Source: Rikenellaceae bacterium | Lineage (GTDB): Bacteria > Bacteroidota > Bacteroidia > Bacteroidales > Rikenellaceae | Direction: 5' to 3' | Assembly (NCBI GenBank): GCA_015059735.1 | Contig: SUZX01000006.1 | Location: 62,001 to 126,000 of the forward strand | Length of the DNA stretch: 64,000 nucleotides | Shown here: piece after piece, positions 17,551-27,524 of the stretch | Numbering within the stretch: position 1 is the stretch's first letter | How the letters are laid out: each line of letters begins with the position of its first letter | Program-made: the position numbers and the translations under genes | The notes under the pieces: generated by a model | Told to the model about the DNA's origin: nothing | What the model saw: only the letters and a program-made list of their open reading frames with translations | The model's database searches: none

Positions 17551-17809
17551 CTTTTTAATGCGAAATCAAACCCATGTATAATAAATACCATAAAATTATT
17601 TTTGCAGCTAACCTCTTGATTATCAGGGGGGGGGGTAGAAAGTTTATTTGTACAGATCCGTCACGCGGCAACCACAGTTAGCCGTGTTGTTAGATTTTGG
17701 ATGTTTCAAATTCGCCGTTTTTCGGGCAATTTGTTACATCCATTTATTTTTGATACCTATTTATTAATATCCTGAATGTGCAACCAATCCTAACACTTAA
17801 ATAATTCCT
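17551..17809. other. Intergenic region before susC with a G10 run
   Basis: These 259 bases hold no gene. They include a run of ten G at 17626-17635, a -7-like TATTTTTG at 17597-17604 upstream of it and a second at 17745-17752 closer to susC. No terminator for nrnA is obvious. Confidence 0.5.
17745..17752 (+). promoter_or_regulatory. Candidate -7 element for the susC operon
   Basis: The bases read TATTTTTG (TAnnTTTG), with a start expected near 17759 and a leader of about 50 bases. The TTTG at 17730-17733 is too close to be a normal -33 box, so confidence is limited. Confidence 0.35.
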
Positions 17810-20800
17810 ATGAAAAAAATTGTACTACTTTTCATGGCAGTTTTGGGGTGTTTTGCTTATAGCATCGCCCAAAACACGAAAGTCACCGGTACAGTTATGG
17901 GCGACGATGGTATGCCTGTAATTGGAGCAACGGTGGTGGTCAAGGGGCAGTCGAGCATTGGTACATCGACTGACGTGGATGGTAAATTCACGTTGAATGT
18001 ACCGAAGGGTTCGGTTTTGTCAATCTCTTATGTGGGTTACAAAACCTTTGAAACTCCGGCAGTTCCTAATGTGAAGGTAACACTTCAAACCGATGCACAA
18101 ACCGTTGAGACGGTTGTGGTAACGGGTATGACCAAAATGGACAAGCGACTCTTTACGGGTGCTTCTGACCAGCTGAATGCCGAGGAGATTCTCATCGGTG
18201 GTGTTGCTGATGTGAGCCGTTCGTTGGAGGGGCGTTCGGCCGGTGTGTCGGTGCAGAACGTCTCCTCGACATTCGGTACTGCTCCGAAGATCCGTGTGCG
18301 TGGTGCTTCGTCTATTCTCGGTACTTCGCGCCCGTTGTGGGTTGTCGATGGTGTGATCATCGAAGATGTTACCGAAGTGAGTGCCGACGACCTTTCGTCG
18401 GGTGACGCTGTCACGATGATCTCTTCGGCCATCGCCGGTTTGAATGCCGACGACATCGAGTCGATCAACATCCTGAAAGACGGTTCGGCAACCTCGATCT
18501 ATGGTGCTAAGGCTATGGCTGGTGTGATCGTTATCACCACCAAAAAAGGTCGTCCGGGTACGTCGAAACTTACCTATATGGGTGAGTTCACTACTCGTAT
18601 GAAGCCGGATTATGGTCAGTATAACGTCATGAACTCGCAGGACCAAATGAATGCTTTGCAGGAGTTGAACAACAAAGGTTTCTATCGCCTTTCGACTACG
18701 CTCCGTGCCAAAGAGTATGGTATTTACGGTCAGATGTATAACTTGATCAACACCTACAACGCAACCAACGGTACTTTCGGTTTGGAGAATACCGAGGCGG
18801 CTCGCAACGCTTACCTGCGTAAGGCCGAGTACCGCAATACAGACTGGTTCGACCTGTTGTTCGACAACTCGGTGATGATGAACCACTCGGTGAGCTTCTC
18901 GACTGGTACGGAGAAATCTTCGTCCTATATGTCGTTGAGTGTCTTGACCGACCCGGGATGGTACGAGCGCAGCTCGGTGACACGTTATACGTTCAATGCC
19001 AATACTTCGTTCAATATTTTGGACAACTTGAAGTTGAGCATCCTCGGTAACGGTAGCTACCGTAAGCAGGAGGCTCCGGGTACACTCGGCCAAACTTCCA
19101 ACGCCGTATATGGTGAGATCGACCGTGAGTTCGATATCAACCCGTTCAGCTTTGCAATGAACTCTTCGCGAGCTTTGGATCCCAACGAACATTATGTTCG
19201 CAACTATACGTCGTTCAATATCTTCGAGGAGTTGGCGAACAACTACATGGAGATTAATGCTACCGACCTGCGTTTTCAGGGTGAGTTGACTTGGGGAATC
19301 GTCCCGGGTCTCGATTTCACCTCATTGGCTTCGTTCCGCTACACGCAGACCTCGATGCAACACCACATCAAAGACAACTCGAACCAAGCCCGCGCTTATC
19401 GTGAGATGGCCGACGACGTGGTTCGCAACAACAACTCTTTCCTCTATAAAGATCCGGATCAGTTGAACTCGCTGCCCGTATCGATCCTGCCGAATGGTGG
19501 TATCTATGAGAAACGCGAATACCGTGCTCCGAGCTACACGATCCGTAATGCCCTGACTTGGAACAAGACCTTCAACAATACGCACATTATCCACATGTAT
19601 GGTGGTATGGAGCTTACCTCGGTGGACCGTAGCAACGACTGGTTCCGAGGTTGGGGTCTGCAATACCAAAACGGCGAGGCTGCTTTCTACAACTACTTGG
19701 CTTTCAAGAAGTCGGTAGAGGCTGGTGACGACTATTTCACATTGTCAAATACGCGTCGTCGTTCGGCAGCATTCTTTGCTTTGCTCAACTACTCTTACAA
19801 AGGACGCTACTCGATCAACGGTACATTCCGTTATGAGGGTACCAACCGCTTGGGTATGTCCACATCAGCCCGTTGGTTGCCTACATGGAACGTCGGTGGT
19901 TCGTGGAACGTACACGAAGAGAAGTTCTTCAAGCACCTCAGCAAAGTCATGTCGCACTTGTCGTTCAAACTCTCGTATTCGCTTACGGCCGATGCGGGTC
20001 CGGACTATATCTCCAACTCGACGGCTATCATCAAGAGTTTTAACACCAACTATCGTCCGTCGGCTAATGACAAAGAGACCGGTCTCGAAATTTCTACTCT
20101 TGGAAACGATGAGTTGACCTACGAGAAGAAACACGAGCTTAATATCGGTATGTCGGCCGGTTTCTTGAATAACGCTATCAACTTGGAAGTTGATGCTTAT
20201 TGGCGTAACAACTTCGACTTGTTGGGCCGCACCTATACACAAGGTTTGGGTGGTGAGGTTAACAAATATGCCAACGTGGCCAACATGGAGTCGCAGGGTG
20301 TCGAGTTTACGCTCTCTACCAAGAACTTTAATCGCAAGAATTTCAAGTGGACTACCGACTTCACCTTCTCGTGGAGCCGTCAGACCATTACCGATTTGGA
20401 GGCCAACTGTAATGTCCTCAACCTTGTAGCCGGTTCGGGTTACAGCATCGAGGGCTATGCTCCCTATTCGATCTTCTCCTATCCGTTCACCGGTTTGGAC
20501 GCCGACGGTTTCCCCACCTTCAAGATGGGCGATACTGTGATCAACAAAGAAAGCAACTACTCGGGTATCAACTTCCAAGCTGGAGGTGCAACATTGAAAC
20601 AACTCAAATACGAAGGTCCTTCGGATCCCATTTATACCGGAGGTTTCGGTAATACCTTCACATGGAAAGGTTTCCGTTTGAACGTCTTCATGACTTACGG
20701 TTTTGGCAATGTGGTACGTCTGACTCCCACATTCAAAAACTCCTACTCCGACTTCTACGCCATGTCGAACGAATTTAAGAATCGTTGGACCATTCCGGGA

Positions 20801-21148
20801 GATGAGAAACGCACCAACATTCCGGTATTTGTCAGCCAACGTCAGTTGAATGAGTACGGTAGTGGCAATGTCCGTCAGGGTTATACCGCTTATAACTACT
20901 CTTCGGCACGTATCGCCAAAGGTGATTTCATCCGTATGAAAGAGATTTCGTTGACCTATAACTTCCCGAAAGAGTGGATCAGCAAACTCCGTATGGACAA
21001 CCTCTCGTTGAAGGTTCAGGTTACCAACCCCTTCTTGATCTATGCCGATAAAGCTTTGAACGGTCAGGATCCCGAATATGCTCAGGCTGGTGGTGTATCG
21101 TCACCGTTGGCTCGCCAATTTACCTTTACCTTGAAATTCGGATTCTAA
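17810..21148 (+). CDS. susC: SusC/RagA-type TonB-dependent outer-membrane receptor
   Basis: The 1112-residue protein has a signal peptide (about 1-20, ending SIAQN), a carboxypeptidase-D-like regulatory domain (about 24-100, with the YVGYKTFE strand typical of SusC), a TonB-box-like ETVVVTGM near residue 102 and a plug (about 110-240) containing the SusC signature PLWVVDGVI and SIYGAKAMAGVIVITTKKG. A 22-strand barrel fills the rest and ends in a C-terminal aromatic (FKFGF-like LKFGF). SusC forms the energised channel beneath the SusD lid. susD follows 15 bases later. The imported nutrient is not known; the neighbouring genes suggest a peptide or glycoprotein product rather than a plain polysaccharide (inference). 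Confidence 0.95.
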   Translation: MKKIVLLFMAVLGCFAYSIAQNTKVTGTVMGDDGMPVIGATVVVKGQSSIGTSTDVDGKFTLNVPKGSVLSISYVGYKTFETPAVPNVKVTLQTDAQTVETVVVTGMTKMDKRLFTGASDQLNAEEILIGGVADVSRSLEGRSAGVSVQNVSSTFGTAPKIRVRGASSILGTSRPLWVVDGVIIEDVTEVSADDLSSGDAVTMISSAIAGLNADDIESINILKDGSATSIYGAKAMAGVIVITTKKGRPGTSKLTYMGEFTTRMKPDYGQYNVMNSQDQMNALQELNNKGFYRLSTTLRAKEYGIYGQMYNLINTYNATNGTFGLENTEAARNAYLRKAEYRNTDWFDLLFDNSVMMNHSVSFSTGTEKSSSYMSLSVLTDPGWYERSSVTRYTFNANTSFNILDNLKLSILGNGSYRKQEAPGTLGQTSNAVYGEIDREFDINPFSFAMNSSRALDPNEHYVRNYTSFNIFEELANNYMEINATDLRFQGELTWGIVPGLDFTSLASFRYTQTSMQHHIKDNSNQARAYREMADDVVRNNNSFLYKDPDQLNSLPVSILPNGGIYEKREYRAPSYTIRNALTWNKTFNNTHIIHMYGGMELTSVDRSNDWFRGWGLQYQNGEAAFYNYLAFKKSVEAGDDYFTLSNTRRRSAAFFALLNYSYKGRYSINGTFRYEGTNRLGMSTSARWLPTWNVGGSWNVHEEKFFKHLSKVMSHLSFKLSYSLTADAGPDYISNSTAIIKSFNTNYRPSANDKETGLEISTLGNDELTYEKKHELNIGMSAGFLNNAINLEVDAYWRNNFDLLGRTYTQGLGGEVNKYANVANMESQGVEFTLSTKNFNRKNFKWTTDFTFSWSRQTITDLEANCNVLNLVAGSGYSIEGYAPYSIFSYPFTGLDADGFPTFKMGDTVINKESNYSGINFQAGGATLKQLKYEGPSDPIYTGGFGNTFTWKGFRLNVFMTYGFGNVVRLTPTFKNSYSDFYAMSNEFKNRWTIPGDEKRTNIPVFVSQRQLNEYGSGNVRQGYTAYNYSSARIAKGDFIRMKEISLTYNFPKEWISKLRMDNLSLKVQVTNPFLIYADKALNGQDPEYAQAGGVSSPLARQFTFTLKFGF

Positions 21149-21163
21149 AAACATTTACAGACT

Positions 21164-22669
21164 ATGAAAAGAATCACAATTATAGCAAGCCGTATTGCAC
21201 TGATGCTCATGGGTGCTCTCGTAATCTCTTGCGACAGCTATCTAGATGAGCTTCCCGATAACCGTACGGAACTTGACACTCCTGAGAAAATCACCCAGAT
21301 CCTTGTGTCGGCCTACCCGGGCGGTCTTCATATGAGAATGTTCGAGCAAATGTCGGATAACGTAACCGATATTGGCGAGAATTACAACTACGGAAATTCT
21401 GATTATGCCAACTATTGTTGGACGCCTACCAGTGGCTCGCACGGAACATCTCAGGACTCTCCTCAGTATGTTTGGATACACTGCTACTCGGCTATCGCTG
21501 CGGCCAATGCTGCTCTCGAAGCCATCGAAGCTTATACAGGTCCTGCTGCCGATGTTGCTGCTCAGAAAGGTGAAGCCTTGTTGTGTCGTGCTTTCAGCCA
21601 CTTCCTCTTGGTAAACATTTTCTGTCAGGCTTACAACCCGCAGTCGAGCGATACCGACCTCGGTATTCCTTACGTTACTTGGTTGGAGAAAACCGTGTTC
21701 GGTCAAGGTGAGCGTGGTACCGTTGCCGATGTCTATGCCAAGATCGATGCCGACTTGCAGGCCGGTATTCCGTTGATTGACGATGGTCTTTATACGCAAA
21801 TCAAATACCACTTCAATCAGCGTGCCGCCAATGCGTTCGCTGCGAAGTTCTACCTCTACTACGGTAAATACGAGAAATCCATCAAGTATGCCAATGCTTG
21901 CCTCGGTAACGATCCTTCGGCTAACTTCCGTGTTTGGAGTAATATCGTCGGAACTTCGGACCGTGAATACACCAATTGCTGGAATGCTGCCGAGGAGCCT
22001 GCCAACATCCTCAATATCGGATTCTTGTCGTGGTGGGCACGTTATCTGAGCACTCGTTATGTGATGTCGTCGAAGTTGATCACAGAGGTTACCCAAACTG
22101 TGGGTCCTTGGGGTGCGAAGTTCTCCGCTTGGCAACGTACATGGGTGATGAGTTCGCGAGCTTACTACTTCCCGAAATTCGATGAGTACTTCTATTATAC
22201 CGATATAGTGGCCGGTACGGGTTACGGATACCATATTTGGGTTGCTTTCACCACCGAGAAGGTGTTGACCAACCGTGCTGAGGCTTATGTGATGTTGGGC
22301 GAGTATGAGAAAGCCGCTGCCGACCTCAATATGCTTTACAAGAGCTTTGGAGCCACTACCGATTGCGATCTTAATAAGATCAACGATTGGTATGCTACGG
22401 CTGATGAAAGATATGTGAAACCCATTGCTCCGCGTTTCGATCTTCTTCCGGGTACCCAAACCAACCTGTTGCACGCCTGCCTGCATATTCGTCGCGTTCA
22501 GACATCGCACGAGGGTGAGCGTTTCGAGGATGTTAAACGTATGGGTATGACCATCGAGCATGCTGTCGATAAAGCTACGGTTCCTATGGTTCTCAATCCT
22601 TTCGACAAGCGATGCGCTGTTCAAATCCCGACAGCTATTGTTAATGCCGGTATGCAGCCTAATCCCTGA
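21164..22669 (+). CDS. susD: RagB/SusD-family surface lipoprotein
   Basis: The 501-residue lipoprotein has its lipid cysteine at residue 23 (LVISC). The SusD fold is supported by TPR-like helices, for example the block around KGEALLCRAFSHFLLVNIF (about residues 125-150), and by RHPD-family features such as the KVLTNRAEAYVMLGEYEKA helix pair. SusD caps the SusC channel and captures ligand at the cell surface. Length and its place directly after susC are normal. Its C-terminal IPTAIVNAGMQPNP is a typical SusD ending. Confidence 0.93.
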   Translation: MKRITIIASRIALMLMGALVISCDSYLDELPDNRTELDTPEKITQILVSAYPGGLHMRMFEQMSDNVTDIGENYNYGNSDYANYCWTPTSGSHGTSQDSPQYVWIHCYSAIAAANAALEAIEAYTGPAADVAAQKGEALLCRAFSHFLLVNIFCQAYNPQSSDTDLGIPYVTWLEKTVFGQGERGTVADVYAKIDADLQAGIPLIDDGLYTQIKYHFNQRAANAFAAKFYLYYGKYEKSIKYANACLGNDPSANFRVWSNIVGTSDREYTNCWNAAEEPANILNIGFLSWWARYLSTRYVMSSKLITEVTQTVGPWGAKFSAWQRTWVMSSRAYYFPKFDEYFYYTDIVAGTGYGYHIWVAFTTEKVLTNRAEAYVMLGEYEKAAADLNMLYKSFGATTDCDLNKINDWYATADERYVKPIAPRFDLLPGTQTNLLHACLHIRRVQTSHEGERFEDVKRMGMTIEHAVDKATVPMVLNPFDKRCAVQIPTAIVNAGMQPNP

Positions 22670-22711
22670 TAGATTGCGGTCATATTGAGTAATAAGCTAA
22701 AAATGAATATT

Positions 22712-23644
22712 ATGAAAAAGATACTTTTATATATTACAGTGCTGGCTTGCGGACTTGCGTCTTGTAGCAATGAAGATGACCTGAATCCTGTCAGCGTCAT
22801 CCGAGATTCCGTAGGCGCGAAGACCCAGTTCGATGAGTGGATCGACCACAACTTCCGCATTCCTTTCAATATAAGTTTCTTCTACCACTTCGAAGATGTG
22901 GAGAGTTCTTTGGATGCCGACCTTGTACCTGCTACGGAACACCAAGCCAAATTGGTGGCCAAAATGGTGCGTTTCTTTTGGATCGATCCTTATACAGAGT
23001 GCACGAATATGGATTTCATGCGCGAGCATGCTCCTCGTGTGATCCACGTTGTGGGTTCCGGTAACTGGAACGACAACGGTACCATTACACTCGGTACTGC
23101 CGAAGGTGGTCAGAAAATTACGCTTTATTGCGGTAACTGGATGGACCGCTATCTCGAAGTGTTGTATAACAACGGTGTTGACGAGACCGATGGTTTCACG
23201 GTGAATGTCAAAGACGTGCAGGGTCTTCTCGATCAATACATGCACACGATCCACCACGAGTTCAGCCACATCATCGACCAAAAACGTAACCACCCCAAAG
23301 AGTTTAACCTGATTTCGCGAGACGACTATTCTGCTCAGTGGAATACGCTCAGCAGCAAACAAGCTGCTCTGCTCGGTTTCACCCGTAACTACGGTTCGAA
23401 ATCTGCCGGTGAGGACTTCGCAGAGATCTACTCGGCCATTTTGTGCTGGGACGAGGCCAAATGGGAAGCCAAGTTCGCCGAGGCCGAAGAAGAGGGTGCC
23501 GCCAAGATGAAAAAGAAGATCGAACTCATCAAGCAATATACCCGAGAATCATGGGGCTTCGACATGGATGAGCTTCGCGCTTCGATAGAACGCCGCTTTA
23601 AGGATGGCGAAGAGTTGAATTGGGATAATTTTGATATTGAATAG
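22712..23644 (+). CDS. Zinc metallohydrolase lipoprotein linked to SusC/D import (Mx1/TIGR04549 type)
   Basis: The lipoprotein has 310 residues from the ATG at 22712, with the cysteine at residue 18 (LASC) and acidic residues just after it. The zinc site is HEFSH (HExxH, residues 182-186), and a downstream GEDFAEIYS (about 233-241) offers the third acidic ligand. This matches the family named substrate import-associated zinc metallohydrolase lipoprotein, which occurs next to SusC/SusD pairs. It probably cleaves peptides or a glycoprotein at the cell surface; no substrate is proven. Starts at 22703 or TTG 22685 would only lengthen the signal peptide. It ends 2 bases before the DUF4302 gene. 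Confidence 0.88.
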   Translation: MKKILLYITVLACGLASCSNEDDLNPVSVIRDSVGAKTQFDEWIDHNFRIPFNISFFYHFEDVESSLDADLVPATEHQAKLVAKMVRFFWIDPYTECTNMDFMREHAPRVIHVVGSGNWNDNGTITLGTAEGGQKITLYCGNWMDRYLEVLYNNGVDETDGFTVNVKDVQGLLDQYMHTIHHEFSHIIDQKRNHPKEFNLISRDDYSAQWNTLSSKQAALLGFTRNYGSKSAGEDFAEIYSAILCWDEAKWEAKFAEAEEEGAAKMKKKIELIKQYTRESWGFDMDELRASIERRFKDGEELNWDNFDIE

Positions 23645-23646
23645 TT

Positions 23647-24990
23647 ATGAAAAAGATAGTATCATTATTGGCAATTGCTTGCGGGTTGGTCTTGGCCTCC
23701 TGCACGCATAAAGTCGAAGACTTTTTCAGCGAGGATTCGGCTACGCGCATGGATGAGCAGCAAAAGAAATGTTTGGAACTGCTCACCTCGTCGCCCAACG
23801 GCTGGATCGTGGAATATTTCCCTTCGCAGGAGCTCCATTACGGAGGTTGCACCTATATCATGACCTTCGACAACGACAATTATGTAACGATTACCGGCGA
23901 CGTTTCGGTGAAGATGGGTCTTGCTGCTCCGGGTCAGGAGCGCAGTCACTTCTCGATCAAACGCTCTTCGGGTGTTGTGTTGGCTTTCGACTCCTACAAC
24001 TCCTATCTCCACTATTGGTCTGATCCCGACTTGAATAAAGGTAAAATCTACGATGGTGACTATGAGTGGGTCTTTATTGATGGCGACAGCGAGCGCATGG
24101 AGTTCCATAGCATTAAAACGCGCCACCGTGTGATCTTCACAAAGTTCCCCGAAACGGAGAATAAGTTCGACTACGTTAACCGCATTATCGACATGCGCAA
24201 CGAGGTTATTCCCTACCTCTATGCAGGTTTCAAATGGGATACCGGTGATGGCAACCCGATCGAGTTGATCGATCAGGCCGAGACACACCTCGCCGTGTTG
24301 TCGTACTTCCCCAACCCCGAGACCGAGCCCGATGTCTATACGACCTACTCGTTCCGTTATACGGCCGATGGCTTGGTATTCTACGATCCCGTTACCTTCA
24401 AGGGTGTTACGGCTCAAACCTTCAAGTTCGAGAACGGCTCGTTCGTTGCTCAGGATGCTGTCAATGCTTCCGGCGCTCCCGCCGAGGTTTCGATGACCGG
24501 TTTCCACCCCGAAGGCTTCATCCACTACGACGAATTTCTTGGTAACTACAAATTCTACTATGGCAGCTCGGGTCAAAACTCTGCTAATGTAGAGATTATC
24601 AAGAATGTAAATTTCCTCTCTTACTACATGCTTCTCGACGGTACCAACTACAAACTCCCGTTGACTTACAACAAGGCTTATGGTTCGCTGAGTTTGACGG
24701 AATCCGTGGTTGAAACCCGTATCATCGACGGTGTTGAGCATACCGTAAAATGCCTCCCGTGGGACAATCCTAATGGTGGAAGCTATTCGTGGAATACAAA
24801 GGGCCCGGGAATGGATTTTGTTGTCGACAGAAATGCTTCGATATTTACAATCACTTTCCAAGACAACGGTAAATGGACCGATAAGACTTGTACCGGTTGG
24901 CTTTTTTCAATTTTCAATGGCTCTACCCGTATTAGCACCGATTCCAATAAATGGTCTTACTGGAAGAGACTTGAAAAAATCTCAGAGTAG
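23647..24990 (+). CDS. DUF4302 lipoprotein
   Basis: The 447-residue lipoprotein has its lipid cysteine at residue 19 (LVLASC). After a short helical part (about 35-55, with LLTSSPNGWIVEYFP, the family's recognisable opening) it is beta-rich throughout, consistent with DUF4302. This family is repeatedly found in SusC/SusD loci beside the Mx1-type metallohydrolase, so a surface substrate-binding role is plausible but unproven. It begins 2 bases after the preceding stop and lies 22 bases before the first BACON gene. Confidence 0.85.
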   Translation: MKKIVSLLAIACGLVLASCTHKVEDFFSEDSATRMDEQQKKCLELLTSSPNGWIVEYFPSQELHYGGCTYIMTFDNDNYVTITGDVSVKMGLAAPGQERSHFSIKRSSGVVLAFDSYNSYLHYWSDPDLNKGKIYDGDYEWVFIDGDSERMEFHSIKTRHRVIFTKFPETENKFDYVNRIIDMRNEVIPYLYAGFKWDTGDGNPIELIDQAETHLAVLSYFPNPETEPDVYTTYSFRYTADGLVFYDPVTFKGVTAQTFKFENGSFVAQDAVNASGAPAEVSMTGFHPEGFIHYDEFLGNYKFYYGSSGQNSANVEIIKNVNFLSYYMLLDGTNYKLPLTYNKAYGSLSLTESVVETRIIDGVEHTVKCLPWDNPNGGSYSWNTKGPGMDFVVDRNASIFTITFQDNGKWTDKTCTGWLFSIFNGSTRISTDSNKWSYWKRLEKISE

Positions 24991-25012
24991 AACCAGCTAA
25001 AATTACACTATT

Positions 25013-27433
25013 ATGAAAAAGATATTGTTATTATTCGCCGCAATATGCACCCTCGGTTTTGTGGGGTGTACCGACGATGATACCGACTACGCTGCGTCGC
25101 TCGAAATCGTCGAATCAACGACCGGTTTCAGTGCTGCCAGTGGTTCGGGTACCATCACCATTCAAACTACTGCCGCCAATGTTTCGGTAGCTGCCGATGT
25201 TTCGTGGTTGTCGATCGATAAAGTCACCTCTACGCAAATCGATTTCTCGGTTTCTGCAAACGATGGAGCCCTCCAACGTTCCGGTGAGATTACCATCACC
25301 GCTGGCAATGTTTCCAAGTCTGTCGGTATCGTACAGATGGGTACGCTGTTCAGTTTCAGCGATACCAATATCTCTATCGACCCGACCGGTATCGAGCCTA
25401 CATTGCTCGAATTCTCCACTAATTCCGATGTGATCCCGACTGTCGAGATCGAGGAGGGTGTTGAGTGGCTCACCGCTTCTATCGAGGAGGGCAAACTCAA
25501 ACTTTTGGGTGAGGCCAACGTAAATGGCGACCGTACGGCTATCGTTACCGTTACTTCGGGTTGGAAACCCGTTGAGCTGACTATCACGCAGAAGATGATC
25601 CCGCTGTTGAGCGTTATGGAGAAGACCGTTTCCAGCGAACTCGATGTCGAAGGTTTTGTTGTCGAGGTTTCCGACTATGTGAACAGTGCTTCCGCATCGT
25701 GGACCATTGAAACCGATGTCGATTGGCTCTATACTACCGTTAGTGGCAATACTTTCACCGTGCAGGTGATCGGTAAGAATACCACCGGTCTGGCTCGTTC
25801 GGGTAATATTACGCTTATCTCCAAAGAGGGTCGTACACTTGCTACGCTTGCCATCACTCAGAAAGCTTACAGCATCAAATCCCTTTTGGGCAATTGGACC
25901 TTCAACTGTGGTAACGGTACGACTATTCCTGTAACACTCGAACGTCATCCCGACGATGCCAATGTTGCCGACGAGGAACTTAGCCGCGTACAACTCTGCG
26001 GTCTGAGCGGTACCTATGGCACCCAAACCACCTCTCCGCGTCTTAACCTCACATTGGAGGATACGGGCGATGGCTATAAGATGGTTATGAATGTCAATAA
26101 AGTTTCGCTTGGCATTTGGGACAATGGTAGCGGTACATCTACCGAGGTGTTCATGTATGGACGTATCGACAATAGCTACTATTGGGGTACTGCTGCATTC
26201 TTCAACCTCTATTTCAAACCTGCCGAGAATTACAACACCCTTACTTGGGAAGGCAATCCCGATTGGGCTGCAAAAGAAGGTGCTCCTGCCAACGGCTTTG
26301 TGTTTGTTCGTCATAACGGAGGTAACTATTTCCTCTCGGCGAACTGGGGTCCGATCTCCACCCTTACTCGCGACGCTTCCGGTACTTCGTCGGGTGAGTT
26401 CAGCCTCTCGACCAACACTTTGGAACTCGATCCTAAGGGTCAGCCCTCGAAGATCACCTACTCCAACGCGATCCTCACTCCGACGGTTATCATGCCCGAC
26501 GATGTGAATTGGATCACTACCGAGGTTACCGAAAGTGAAATTACGATTACTCCTTATATCAATACCGGTGTTGACCGTAGCGCAGTTTTGACCGTTAAGT
26601 CGGGTGCTATTGCTCAGCAACTCGTTGTTTCGCAGAAGGCTCTCAAAGTCTTCGATGCCGAGGATGTTGTTGTTGACCGCCGTGCACATAAGATCAATAT
26701 CGCCATCTCCGACGACATCAACTTCGTGGCTGCCAACTATAAGTTGCAGAAAGTCGATGGCGCTACTTGGTACACCGTCGAGAAGACCCACTCCGGTCTC
26801 ACGATCGACATCACTGCCAACGATACCAACAAGACGCGTACCTCTACGCTCAACTTGGTTGACGACTATGGCAACACCTTCGCATCGCTGCCTATCAAGC
26901 AGAACCTCTACGACATCGCTTGGTTCCTCGGTCAATGGACTTTCACTTACGATTCGAACACTACCGAGGATAAGCAGAACCTGACTATGACCTTGACACT
27001 CCAACAACACCCCGACGATGCTGGAAAGAGCATCTACGACTGCAACCGCCTGCAACTCGTTGGATTGAAGGGTAACATCAACCCGAAACATACCCTTACT
27101 TATGAGGATACGGGTGATGGTGCCAAGTTGTTCCTCGAAATGAACAAAGTTGATCTTGGTATATATTCGTGGACAAGTGGTACTAAGCGCAGATGTTATC
27201 TCTACGGCGGTAGTAAGCCTACGGGTTTCAATTGGTGGAATGATACCAACCCGCATGGCTATAACATCGTATTGAATCCCAACGGCGATGTCAATACCTT
27301 GACTTGGGAACCTTACGCGATCGGAACTGCCATCTGGATTCGCTACATCGGATTCAAGATCTTAGACGATGGTACGTTGGAGACCAGTGCTAGCGGTCAA
27401 GGTGCATTCTTACCTCATACGTTAACTCGCTAA
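25013..27433 (+). CDS. Multi-domain BACON lipoprotein with two copies of an unnamed C-terminal module
   Basis: The 806-residue lipoprotein has its cysteine at residue 19, followed by TDDDTD, an acidic stretch that in Bacteroidetes can direct lipoproteins to the cell surface. Five BACON-like units are marked by their Trp strand (VSWLSID, VEWLTAS, VDWLYTT, VNWITTE, ATWYTVE). Two copies of a beta-rich module of about 140 residues occur at about 286-430 and 632-790; each begins with FLGxWTF or LLGNWTF and contains HPDDA and a YEDTGDG-like turn. BACON domains are thought to bind carbohydrate or mucin or act as spacers. The closely similar second copy in the next gene implies recent duplication. 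Confidence 0.8.
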   Translation: MKKILLLFAAICTLGFVGCTDDDTDYAASLEIVESTTGFSAASGSGTITIQTTAANVSVAADVSWLSIDKVTSTQIDFSVSANDGALQRSGEITITAGNVSKSVGIVQMGTLFSFSDTNISIDPTGIEPTLLEFSTNSDVIPTVEIEEGVEWLTASIEEGKLKLLGEANVNGDRTAIVTVTSGWKPVELTITQKMIPLLSVMEKTVSSELDVEGFVVEVSDYVNSASASWTIETDVDWLYTTVSGNTFTVQVIGKNTTGLARSGNITLISKEGRTLATLAITQKAYSIKSLLGNWTFNCGNGTTIPVTLERHPDDANVADEELSRVQLCGLSGTYGTQTTSPRLNLTLEDTGDGYKMVMNVNKVSLGIWDNGSGTSTEVFMYGRIDNSYYWGTAAFFNLYFKPAENYNTLTWEGNPDWAAKEGAPANGFVFVRHNGGNYFLSANWGPISTLTRDASGTSSGEFSLSTNTLELDPKGQPSKITYSNAILTPTVIMPDDVNWITTEVTESEITITPYINTGVDRSAVLTVKSGAIAQQLVVSQKALKVFDAEDVVVDRRAHKINIAISDDINFVAANYKLQKVDGATWYTVEKTHSGLTIDITANDTNKTRTSTLNLVDDYGNTFASLPIKQNLYDIAWFLGQWTFTYDSNTTEDKQNLTMTLTLQQHPDDAGKSIYDCNRLQLVGLKGNINPKHTLTYEDTGDGAKLFLEMNKVDLGIYSWTSGTKRRCYLYGGSKPTGFNWWNDTNPHGYNIVLNPNGDVNTLTWEPYAIGTAIWIRYIGFKILDDGTLETSASGQGAFLPHTLTR

Positions 27434-27465
27434 TAATTCGAAACCGAATATGTTTTAGCAAAACA

Positions 27466-27494
27466 GGTGTCCGGAGCGACACGCTCCGGTCACC
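27466..27494 (+). repeat. Intergenic hairpin, first copy (between BACON genes 1 and 2)
   Basis: Arms 27466-27478 and 27482-27494 pair over 13 positions with one mismatch, with a 3-base loop. A related hairpin lies at 29198, and both are followed by a near-identical leader running into the ATG. It could be a processing, stabilising or partial termination element; no T run follows, so full termination is unlikely. Confidence 0.6.
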
Positions 27495-27524
27495 CGTTTC
27501 GAAACAGTAAAAAAGATTACGACT

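Noticed and set aside
18020..19192. 390-codon antisense frame opposite susC
   Set aside because: The peptide is low-quality and arginine/histidine/threonine-rich with no family. The susC frame is unambiguous.
25115..27256. 713-codon open frame on the minus strand, opposite the first BACON gene
   Set aside because: It lacks any coherent protein family, signal or promoter and exists because the codon bias of the real gene avoids stops on the opposite strand. The + strand frame has clear BACON repeats.
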